Positions 1-4,304 of a DNA stretch of 5,750 bases are shown piece after piece (position 1 is the first letter of the stretch; each line of letters opens with the position of its first letter). The position numbers and the translations under genes were made by a program. The DNA comes from Deinococcus rhizophilus. GTDB taxonomy: Bacteria; Deinococcota; Deinococci; Deinococcales; Deinococcaceae. The DNA lies in the NCBI RefSeq assembly GCF_030271215.1, contig NZ_JASNGB010000171.1:1-5750 (forward strand). The letters run 5' to 3'. The notes beneath the pieces were generated by a model. The model saw only the letters and a list, made by a program, of their open reading frames with translations. It did not search any database and was not told where the DNA came from.

Positions 1-169
1 GGGCCGTGGGCACCGTGATCTCGCCGCGTGCCCAGGCCCGCGCCGCCTCGATCGCCTCACGCGGCCGGGAGTCGGTCGGACAGGTGGCCTCGAACAGCGG
101 CAGGACGCGCCCGGCGTCGTCGGCGGCGGCCTGGGCGAGGGCGCGGTGGGTCGGGTCGGTGGGGGGCAT
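1..169 (-). CDS. Putative Imm-5-like immunity family protein, partial (N-terminus only)
   Basis: Reading leftward from the ATG at 169, 56 codons stay open to the window edge, so the C-terminus is missing. The visible protein starts MPPTDPTHRALAQ. It then has a helical stretch (about residues 8-25), the segment VLPLFEATCPTDSRPREAIE and a following ARAWARGEIT. The pattern 'VLPLFE...PxDxRPxxAIEAARAWxRGEI' is what I recall for the Imm-5-like putative immunity family, often mislabelled 'exonuclease SbcC' in databases. Its biochemical role is not established, and I see no toxin partner here. The gene lies 4 bases after the stop of the Uma2 remnant. I see neither a TANNNT box nor a Shine-Dalgarno sequence directly upstream, so it may depend on transcription from upstream. 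The family call is from memory of the motif; the coding call is stronger. Confidence 0.62.
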   Translation of the reverse strand, partial: MPPTDPTHRALAQAAADDAGRVLPLFEATCPTDSRPREAIEAARAWARGEITVPTA

Positions 170-173
170 CCGG

Positions 174-383
174 CTACTGGTAGAGGCAGTCTCCGGCTCG
201 CATAGCGCCCTGATAGAGAACGCCAAAGATGTTGCCGCTAATCAGCGCGTGAGAACGGCTCGCGCCCGCCTGGCCGTGCAGCGGGTACACGAAACCGCCC
301 ACATACTCGTGCTTCTGGGCGTTCTTTCCCTCCAAGCGCAGGTACTCCTCCACGCTTATGGCCTGGGGCGCGGGATCGCTCAT
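174..383 (-). pseudogene. Truncated Uma2-family (DUF820) endonuclease-like remnant
   Basis: A 69-residue product starts at the ATG at 383 (MSDPAPQAISVEEYL) and stops at TAG 174-176. It matches the N-terminal third of Uma2/DUF820 proteins: S-V-E-E-Y-L (10-15), K-H-E-Y-V-G-G (24-30) and S-H-A-L-I-S-G-N (44-51). Full-length members are about 180-200 residues and belong to the PD-(D/E)XK nuclease fold; the acidic and lysine active-site residues lie in the missing part, so no catalysis is expected. Reading ends at C-L-Y-Q just where intact relatives continue into the core. The next gene begins almost at once, which suggests a deletion rather than a frameshift. Base composition is less GC-rich than the neighbours. 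An in-frame ATG further upstream (440) would overlap the GNAT gene; 383 is preferred because a TACGAT box sits 6 bases before it. A functional short protein cannot be excluded. Confidence 0.68.
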
Positions 384-387
384 GGCC

Positions 388-924
388 CTATCGTAGTTGC
401 CCCAGGTCATCCCAGACCAGCCGCACCTCGCGCAATTCACCGCCGGGGATGGGGACTGTTTTCGCGCCCTCCTCGCGGCCGCCCTGCCGGATGTACCACG
501 CCCGCGTGGGGTTCACGTCCAGCACCCACAGGGCCAGCGAGCGGTCCCCCTGTTCGTGAAGCTGCCGGGCGACCCCGGCCAGCAGCGCCCGGCCCAGGCC
601 CCTCCCCTGCGCCTTCCTCAGCGCGTAAAGGGTGTACAGCTCGGCGTCCACACCGGGATGGTCGCGCGGCGGCCCGGCAGAGGCGAAGGCGACCACCTCG
701 GCGCCCCGCTCCCCGACGAGGACGGTCTCCTGCCCCTGGGCAAGGGTCTGGCGCCAGTTCGCCTCGCGCCGCTCGCGCATGGCCTCGTCGGTCATGCGGG
801 TCAGGAAGTCGTCCGGGAGCAGCCCCATGTAAGTTTCGCGCCAGCTCGTGACGTGGACCTGCGCCAGTGCGGGCGCGTCGGCAGGGATGGCCGCTCGCAC
901 ATGAAAGGGGCGGGGCGAGGTCAT
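388..924 (-). CDS. GNAT family N-acetyltransferase
   Basis: This 178-residue protein has the length and layout of a single-domain GNAT enzyme, which transfers an acetyl group from acetyl-CoA to an amine. The N-terminal V-R-A-A-I-P-A-D-A (9-17) leads to S-W-R-E-T-Y-M-G-L-L-P (27-37), a common start of this subgroup. The acetyl-CoA pyrophosphate-binding motif A is E-L-Y-T-L-Y-A-L-R-K-A-Q-G-R-G-L-G (95-111), with the Q-x-x-G-x-G signature at 106-111. It is followed by the helix LLAGVARQL and the strand SLALWVLDVN. N-P-T-R-A-W-Y (148-154 region) matches the usual 'N..A..fY' segment near the C-terminus. The substrate cannot be read from sequence. The start is the ATG at 924, with a TACGCT box 5 bases upstream and no Shine-Dalgarno sequence. 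It is the first gene of a leftward cluster, 4 bases from the Uma2 remnant, and diverges from the GGDEF gene. Confidence 0.9.
   Translation of the reverse strand: MTSPRPFHVRAAIPADAPALAQVHVTSWRETYMGLLPDDFLTRMTDEAMRERREANWRQTLAQGQETVLVGERGAEVVAFASAGPPRDHPGVDAELYTLYALRKAQGRGLGRALLAGVARQLHEQGDRSLALWVLDVNPTRAWYIRQGGREEGAKTVPIPGGELREVRLVWDDLGQLR
390..395 (-). promoter_or_regulatory. Putative -10 box TACGAT for the Uma2 remnant
   Basis: TACGAT ends 6 bases before the ATG at 383 and overlaps the TAG stop of the GNAT gene. It fits the TANNNT plus short-gap layout of leaderless genes in this window. It may now also drive the immunity-like gene downstream. No -35 element is evident. Confidence 0.45.
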
Positions 925-929
925 GCCCC

Positions 930-935
930 AGCGTA
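930..935 (-). promoter_or_regulatory. Putative -10 box TACGCT for the GNAT gene
   Basis: TACGCT lies 5 bases upstream of the ATG at 924. Transcription would start at or next to the start codon, consistent with a leaderless mRNA. No Shine-Dalgarno sequence and no clear -35 element are seen. Confidence 0.55.
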
Positions 936-993
936 GACGACCCCGCCGAAAGGGGGTACCCCCAGGGGATGGCCCTGCCCCCGGCCGGGCGGG

Positions 994-999
994 TAGCCT
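994..999 (+). promoter_or_regulatory. Putative -10 box TAGCCT for the GGDEF gene
   Basis: TAGCCT lies 7 bases upstream of the GTG at 1007, and this spacing decides the start choice over the ATG at 923. The divergent GNAT box is 58 bases away, so the two promoters share an 82-base intergenic region. Confidence 0.55.
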
Positions 1000-1006
1000 G
1001 AGTCAC

Positions 1007-2086
1007 GTGACATGGCGGGCGCCGGGGACCCTGGCGAGCAGTCCGGAATTCCGGTTCCGGTACGGCTCGCTGCTGGTCGTGCTCGTCGGGGTGATGGTGA
1101 CCTCGGTGGTCACGCTGCTGCTGTCGCCGGGCTGGAACTTCTCGGCCTCCGACCGGCTGGGGCTGGGGCTGCTGGCCCTCAAGAACGTGGCGCTGACGGC
1201 GTGGCTGTGGCGGCGCCCGGACCATTTCGCCCGCATCGGCCTGATCGAACTCGTGATAGAGGGCGCGGCCGGACTGGTCAAGCTGTGGAGTGCGCTGCTG
1301 GTCGATCAGACCGCCTCCGGCCTGGGCGGGTACGTGTACTGGCTCTCGCTGAATTACTTCGTGGCGGCGCTGGTGCTGCGGCCCCGCGCGGCGCTCACGG
1401 TCTCGCTGGGGTGGTTCGCGGCGCTGCTGGGGATCGGGGCCGTGTACTGGCTGGCCCCCGGGATTCCCGTAGAACGCCGCGTGCTGTGGGGCAACGCGCT
1501 GCTGCAGCTGTACCTGTCGCACCTCACCCTGATCGCCTTCCTGACCGTGCAGGGGCAGCTGCTGCGGCGCTACCTGCGGGCCATCGTCCACGCCGAGCGC
1601 GAGGCCCGCTTTGCGAACGTGGATGGCCTGACCGGACTCGCCAACCGCCGCCAGCTCGACCTCTGGCTGGGGGAGGCGGGGCGCGGCGGCGCGGACAGGC
1701 CCTGGAGCGTGATTCTCTTTGACCTCGACCACTTCAAGGCGGTCAACGACGCCCACGGCCACCTCACGGGCGACCGGGTGTTGCAGGCGGTCGCGGGGGC
1801 CGCCCGCTCCGCACTCGGCCCCGGCGAACAGCTGGGGCGCTGGGGCGGCGAGGAGTTCCTGGTGGTGCTGCCGGGGCGGACCCAGGCGCAGGCGGCGGAC
1901 CTCGCCGCGCGGCTCTCGGAGGCGGTCGCCGCGCAGGAGGCCACGGGGTCCGTCCGGGTCACCGTGAGCTGCGGGGTCGCGCAGGCCCGGCCCGGCGAGG
2001 TGGCCGGGGACGTGCTGGCCCGCGCCGACGCCGCCATGTACCGCGCCAAGGCCGAGGGCCGGGCCCGGGTGCGGCTGGCGGGATAG
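1007..2086 (+). CDS. Membrane-anchored GGDEF diguanylate cyclase
   Basis: The GTG start at 1007 gives 359 residues. It is chosen over an upstream in-frame ATG (923) because TAGCCT lies 7 bases before it and the upstream stretch is proline/arginine-rich junk. About six hydrophobic segments fill residues 20-182 (roughly 21-40, 51-68, 77-98, 109-124, 130-149, 162-182), with no obvious known sensor family. A short linker (183-204) leads to a complete GGDEF domain: D-G-L-T-G-L-A-N-R-R (206-215), F-D-L-D-H-F-K-A-V-N-D-A-H-G-H (238-252), G-D-R-V-L (255-259), the active-site loop G-G-E-E-F (280-284) and the closing A-D-A-A-M-Y-R-A-K. The catalytic residues are intact, so it should make cyclic di-GMP from two GTP at the inner membrane. 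The inhibitory RxxD site expected five residues before GGEEF is replaced by G-P-G-E (271-274). The signal sensed is unknown. There is no EAL domain. Confidence 0.93.
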   Translation: MTWRAPGTLASSPEFRFRYGSLLVVLVGVMVTSVVTLLLSPGWNFSASDRLGLGLLALKNVALTAWLWRRPDHFARIGLIELVIEGAAGLVKLWSALLVDQTASGLGGYVYWLSLNYFVAALVLRPRAALTVSLGWFAALLGIGAVYWLAPGIPVERRVLWGNALLQLYLSHLTLIAFLTVQGQLLRRYLRAIVHAEREARFANVDGLTGLANRRQLDLWLGEAGRGGADRPWSVILFDLDHFKAVNDAHGHLTGDRVLQAVAGAARSALGPGEQLGRWGGEEFLVVLPGRTQAQAADLAARLSEAVAAQEATGSVRVTVSCGVAQARPGEVAGDVLARADAAMYRAKAEGRARVRLAG

Positions 2087-2105
2087 GGCGGGTTCAGTCC
2101 TGCCC
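2086..2105. terminator. Possible shared hairpin between convergent GGDEF and flavin reductase genes
   Basis: GGGCGGG (2086-2092) pairs with CCTGCCC (2099-2105), including one G-T wobble, around a 6-base loop that holds the start of the flavin reductase stop codon. It spans the 7-base gap between the two stops. Neither side has a T tract, so a terminator role is uncertain. Confidence 0.35.
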
Positions 2106-2768
2106 CTCGCCCCGCTCTGCCCGCCACCCGGCGTAGGTCATCCGGTCGATCTGGAAGGTGTCGCGCGTGCGGGTGTAGGTCCCGCGCCCGCCCATCCGCC
2201 CGATCAGGTCCAGCGCCGCCGTGTCCACGTGCAGCCGCTCGGGGTCGGCCAGCGCGTCCGCGTGCAGGTGCAGCCCCAGCACCTCGCCCAGCACGATGCG
2301 GGTGCGGCCCACCGTCACGGTCTGGACCTCGCGGCATTCCAGCGCGGCGGGACTCGCGGCCACGCGCGGCACCGCCACCCGCACGCCGGGGGCCAGCCTC
2401 ACCCCCACCGCCCGCGCCTCGCCCATCCCGTGCGGAAAGTCGGTCGCCGTCTCGTTCATGACCTGGGCCAGCGCCGCGTCCACCAGATTGACCGTGAACT
2501 CGCCGCCAGAGCCGATGTTGAGCGCGGTGTCCTTGGGCGTCCCGTCCGGGCGGTCGCCGGGGGCGAAGGCCACCACACCGGGGTCCGACCCCATCAGGCC
2601 GAAAAAGGAGTAGGGCGCAAGACCAACCTCCCCGCCCGGTCCCAGCGTGCTCACCCAGGCGATGGGCCGGGGCACCACGACGGCGGTGAGCAGCTTGTAG
2701 CGCCCTTGGGCGGACAGGGCCGCGAAGTCGAAGTGCCGGGTGTCGGGCGTCGGGGCCTCGGGGGTCAT
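2094..2768 (-). CDS. Flavin reductase family protein (FMN-binding split barrel)
   Basis: This 224-residue protein matches the flavin reductase-like domain of the FMN-binding split-barrel fold. The hallmark block is P-R-P-I-A-W-V-S-T-L (33-42), then G-L-A-P-Y-S-F-F (49-56), a D-P-x-V-V-A-F segment (62-68) and K-D-T-A-L-N-I (79-85), followed by the F-T-V-N-L-V strand. Members bind FMN and many reduce flavin with NAD(P)H to feed a monooxygenase; others are of unknown function. No partner oxygenase lies nearby, so the physiological role is open. It lacks a signal peptide and membrane segments, so it is cytoplasmic. The ATG at 2768 has TAGGCT 6 bases upstream and no Shine-Dalgarno sequence. The gene converges on the GGDEF gene, with 7 bases between stops, and diverges from xseB over a 31-base gap. 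Confidence 0.9.
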   Translation of the reverse strand: MTPEAPTPDTRHFDFAALSAQGRYKLLTAVVVPRPIAWVSTLGPGGEVGLAPYSFFGLMGSDPGVVAFAPGDRPDGTPKDTALNIGSGGEFTVNLVDAALAQVMNETATDFPHGMGEARAVGVRLAPGVRVAVPRVAASPAALECREVQTVTVGRTRIVLGEVLGLHLHADALADPERLHVDTAALDLIGRMGGRGTYTRTRDTFQIDRMTYAGWRAERGEGQD

Positions 2769-2774
2769 GGGGCC

Positions 2775-2780
2775 AGCCTA
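2775..2780 (-). promoter_or_regulatory. Putative -10 box TAGGCT for the flavin reductase gene
   Basis: TAGGCT ends 6 bases before the ATG at 2768. It lies back to back with the xseB box, only 7 bases apart. Its expected -35 region would fall in the first codons of xseB, where no consensus is seen. Confidence 0.55.
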
Positions 2781-2787
2781 GCGGCGC

Positions 2788-2793
2788 TATCCT
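2788..2793 (+). promoter_or_regulatory. Putative -10 box TATCCT for xseB
   Basis: TATCCT ends 6 bases before the GTG at 2800, giving a predicted leaderless mRNA and supporting that start. It faces away from the flavin reductase box. Confidence 0.55.
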
Positions 2794-2799
2794 GCCCGC

Positions 2800-3054
2800 G
2801 TGCCAGGCGACCCCCTCACCTACCGCGAGGCCTACGCGCGGCTCTCGCGCATCGCCGCCGAACTCGACACCGGCGAGGCCGACCTCGACCGGGTGCTGCC
2901 GCTGCTCGAAGAGGCCCGCGCCGCCTACGCCGCCTGCCGGGAGCGCATCGCGGCGGTGCAGTCGGCCCTGTCGGGCGACTGGGGCGAGGAGGAGGACGGG
3001 CCGGACGACGAGAACGCTGTCCCGGCCCCCGACCCCGACGACGATCCTTTTTGA
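2800..3054 (+). CDS. xseB: Exodeoxyribonuclease VII small subunit
   Basis: The GTG start gives 84 residues, the usual size for XseB. In exonuclease VII several small subunits assemble with the large subunit XseA and the enzyme degrades single-stranded DNA from both ends. The family core is visible as T-Y-R-E-A-Y-A-R-L (7-15), I-A-A-E-L-D-T-G-E-A-D-L-D (18-30), V-L-P-L-L-E-E-A (32-39) and a second helix ending R-E-R-I-A-A-V-Q (47-54). The signature is the 'L..G...L...L.L.EE' spacing over two helices. Residues 60-84 form an acidic, probably disordered tail with 12 Asp/Glu and no Lys or Arg. The start is supported by TATCCT 6 bases upstream. xseA is not in the window; plsC follows after 36 bases but with its own promoter-like box. 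Confidence 0.86.
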   Translation: MPGDPLTYREAYARLSRIAAELDTGEADLDRVLPLLEEARAAYAACRERIAAVQSALSGDWGEEEDGPDDENAVPAPDPDDDPF

Positions 3055-3078
3055 GCGGCTCTCCCGGGCCGGGCCGGG

Positions 3079-3084
3079 TATCCT
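3079..3084 (+). promoter_or_regulatory. Putative -10 box TATCCT for plsC
   Basis: TATCCT ends 6 bases before the ATG at 3091, the same sequence and spacing as at xseB. It suggests that plsC can be transcribed separately from xseB even though only 36 bases separate the genes. Confidence 0.55.
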
Positions 3085-3090
3085 CGCCCC

Positions 3091-3726
3091 ATGAGTGACG
3101 CCCGCCGCGCTGCCCCCGACGCCGCCGGAGCCGCCCCCCGCGTGAGGCCGCTGGTGTACCGGGCGGTCGTGGCCGTGATGAACCTGCCGCTGCGGCTGCG
3201 CGGCGAGCGGCTGGAGGTGCAGGGCCGTGAACACGTGCCGCCCCCCGGTACCCCGCTGATCGTGGCGGCGAACCACCGCTCGGCGCTCGACCCCTTCATC
3301 ATCGCGGCGAGCCTGCCGCCGGGGCGCTTCCTGCAGTTCATGGCGAAAAAGGAGCTGTTCGTGCCGGTGGTCGGCCACATCATCCGCGCCGGGGGCTCCT
3401 TTCCGGTCGACCGCACCACCAACGACCTCGGCGCGGTGCGGACCAGCCTGCGCATCCTGCAAGCGGGCGGCACGCTGGGCATCTTTCCGGAGGGCACGCG
3501 CGGCGGCGGCGAGCTGCACGGCGGGGTCGCGCTGCTGGCCCTCAAGGGCAAGGCGCCGATCCTCCCCGTCGGCTTGCGGCGCGAGGGCAAACGCTGGACC
3601 GTGCGCTTCGGCCCCCCCCTGTCGCCCACCGGGGGCATCAAGGCGCTGACCGCCGAGGTGGGCGACCGCCTCGCGGAGCTGGCCGGAGAACCGCTGCCCA
3701 GCCAGGGGGAGGGGGGGGCGCTTTAA
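3091..3726 (+). CDS. plsC: 1-acyl-sn-glycerol-3-phosphate acyltransferase (PlsC family)
   Basis: This 211-residue protein carries all four blocks of the glycerolipid acyltransferase family. N-H-R-S-A-L-D-P (61-68) is the catalytic H-x4-D box. G-G-S-F-P-V-D-R (101-108) and F-P-E-G-T-R (132-137) bind the glycerophosphate. P-I-L-P-V-G-L near 154-160 is block IV. The enzyme adds the second acyl chain to lysophosphatidate to give phosphatidate, the branch point of membrane phospholipid synthesis, at the cytoplasmic face of the membrane. A moderately hydrophobic stretch (about 20-36) could associate with the membrane. The family also includes acyltransferases for other acceptors, so the exact substrate is inferred. 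The ATG at 3091 has TATCCT 6 bases upstream. The C-terminus, after about residue 200, is glycine-rich and the stop codon sits inside a possible terminator hairpin. Confidence 0.88.
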   Translation: MSDARRAAPDAAGAAPRVRPLVYRAVVAVMNLPLRLRGERLEVQGREHVPPPGTPLIVAANHRSALDPFIIAASLPPGRFLQFMAKKELFVPVVGHIIRAGGSFPVDRTTNDLGAVRTSLRILQAGGTLGIFPEGTRGGGELHGGVALLALKGKAPILPVGLRREGKRWTVRFGPPLSPTGGIKALTAEVGDRLAELAGEPLPSQGEGGAL

Positions 3727-3735
3727 AGCCCCTTT
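3715..3735 (+). terminator. Possible weak terminator at the end of plsC
   Basis: GGGGC (3715-3719) pairs with GCCCC (3728-3732) around an 8-base loop holding the plsC stop codon, followed by TTT. The stem is short and the T tract minimal, so this is tentative. Confidence 0.35.
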
Positions 3736-3995
3736 CCCGGCCCCGGTTTGCAGGGCGACCGCAACGTCGCAAGGTTCGCACAGCCCCCCATGACCCCTCT
3801 GCAAGCAGCTCTGCGAGTCCGGTCCTACAGACCAATTCCCCCCAAAGGGAGGCTTCCCGTGGGCGACGTTTCCTCAGTTCCGTGCGCTTCAAGGCTCCCT
3901 TTTCAGGGGGGCTGTCAGCAACGCTGACTGAGGGGTGGACCGAGGCGGGCAGGTCCAGAACCGGACTTTGCGGTCGCCCCGCCCCCGCTTTGCCC
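3736..3995. other. Non-coding region with several small hairpins, possible repeat element or RNA
   Basis: About 260 bases between plsC and the riboswitch promoter have no convincing gene on either strand. They hold a run of short perfect hairpins: GCGAC/GTCGC (3755-3770), CTGC/GCAG (3799-3808), GGTC/GACC (3821-3833) and GTCAGC/GCTGAC (3915-3929, loop AAC). The region is slightly less GC-rich than the genes. Deinococcus genomes are known to carry small non-coding repeats, and this may be one, but I cannot confirm other copies from a single window. Confidence 0.4.
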
Positions 3996-4001
3996 TATAG
4001 T
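3996..4001 (+). promoter_or_regulatory. -10 box TATAGT of the cobalamin uptake operon
   Basis: TATAGT is a near-consensus -10 box placed directly before the riboswitch. Transcription would start near 4008, giving a leader of about 300 bases before btuF. A TTGCGG at 3968-3973 resembles a -35 box but is 22 bases away, too far for a normal spacer. Confidence 0.6.
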
Positions 4002-4002
4002 G

Positions 4003-4128
4003 CCCCCGACGGAGGCAGGGAAAGCCGGTGAAAGTCCGGCACTGTCGCGCAACGGTAACCCCCCGCACGGGGAGGAAGTCCGAACACCGGCCCCGTCCCG
4101 GCCTGCCCCAGCGGGTGAGCCGGTTGGC
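4003..4128 (+). promoter_or_regulatory. Cobalamin riboswitch (aptamer core about 4003-4097, plus P13 candidate)
   Basis: The core carries the conserved B12 aptamer landmarks in order. GGGAA lies at 4018-4022. GCCGG (4024-4028) pairs with CCGGC (4036-4040) around TGAAAGT, matching the GGUGxAAxUCC box. CACTGTCGCGCAACGGTAA (4040-4058) matches the GCuGxCxCGCAACuGUAA block. A CCCC/GGGG hairpin (4061-4072) follows, and AGTCCGAACACCGG (4077-4090) matches the AGUCxGAxxACC closing segment. A TGCC...GGCA stem (about 4001-4017) forms the 5' helix. A small hairpin GCC-GGTT-GGC (4119-4128) is a candidate P13. Binding of adenosylcobalamin or a related cobalamin to such aptamers normally shuts off uptake or synthesis genes, which fits the downstream btuF and btuC. 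The domain limits are approximate. Confidence 0.93.
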
Positions 4129-4173
4129 CTGACCTCTCGCGGACTGGAGGAACCGCCCTGGCGCAGCCGAAGC

Positions 4174-4211
4174 GCCCCCACGTCGGGGGCACGGAGCCGC
4201 CCCCGGACGTG
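4174..4211 (+). promoter_or_regulatory. Mutually exclusive hairpins in the riboswitch expression platform
   Basis: The segment GGGGGC (4185-4190) can pair with GCCCCC on its 5' side (4174-4179, loop ACGTC) or with GCCCCC on its 3' side (4199-4204). The second fold extends through CACGTC (4179-4184) with GACGTG (4206-4211) into a 12-pair stem with one bulged G (4205) and an 8-base loop. Both cannot form together. They lie between the aptamer and the terminator, where a switching element is expected. Confidence 0.55.
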
Positions 4212-4228
4212 CCGAGACCCCCCCCACT

Positions 4229-4257
4229 CCGCCCCCACCGGGGCGGTTTCGTCGTTT
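4229..4257 (+). terminator. Intrinsic terminator in the btuF leader
   Basis: CCGCCCC (4229-4235) pairs perfectly with GGGGCGG (4240-4246) across a CACC loop, followed by TTTCGTCGTTT. It stands 47 bases before the btuF start, so it most likely ends transcription when cobalamin is bound. The T tract is interrupted, so termination may be partial. Its 5' arm repeats CCGCCCCC found at 4197-4204, giving an alternative partner for the 3' arm. Confidence 0.65.
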
Positions 4258-4290
4258 CCGGCCCCCACACGCGAGGGAGAGCCCCCCAAC

Positions 4291-4296
4291 AAGGAG
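4291..4296 (+). promoter_or_regulatory. Strong ribosome binding site of btuF (AAGGAG)
   Basis: AAGGAG lies 8 bases before the ATG at 4305 and settles the start over the upstream in-frame ATG at 4209, which falls inside the riboswitch platform. It is the only clear Shine-Dalgarno sequence directly upstream of a start codon in the window. Confidence 0.85.
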
Positions 4297-4304
4297 CCCC
4301 ACCC

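Noticed and set aside
6..851. A 281-codon plus-strand open frame at the left end
   Set aside because: It is antisense to the GNAT, Uma2 and immunity-like genes, all of which show family motifs. Its own product is Arg/Pro/Ala-rich without motifs.
923..1006. N-terminal extension of the GGDEF protein from an ATG at 923
   Set aside because: The extension is proline/arginine-rich, overlaps the GNAT start region and lies before the TAGCCT box, so it would not be on the predicted transcript.
437..1762. A 441-codon minus-strand open frame across the GNAT and GGDEF genes
   Set aside because: It is a shifted shadow of the GNAT gene and antisense to the GGDEF gene, with no recognisable family motif.
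1570..3804. A 744-codon open frame on the minus strand across xseB, plsC and neighbours
   Set aside because: It overlaps four well-supported genes, has low-complexity Arg/Gly/Ala/Pro-rich composition and shows no domain. It is an antisense artefact of high GC content.
3638..3892. An 84-codon minus-strand open frame overlapping the end of plsC
   Set aside because: No family motif, no TANNNT box or Shine-Dalgarno sequence noted, and it runs into plsC. The underlying DNA is better described as a structured non-coding region.
3968..3973. TTGCGG as a -35 element of the B12 operon promoter
   Set aside because: The spacer to TATAGT would be 22 bases, beyond the usual 16-19.
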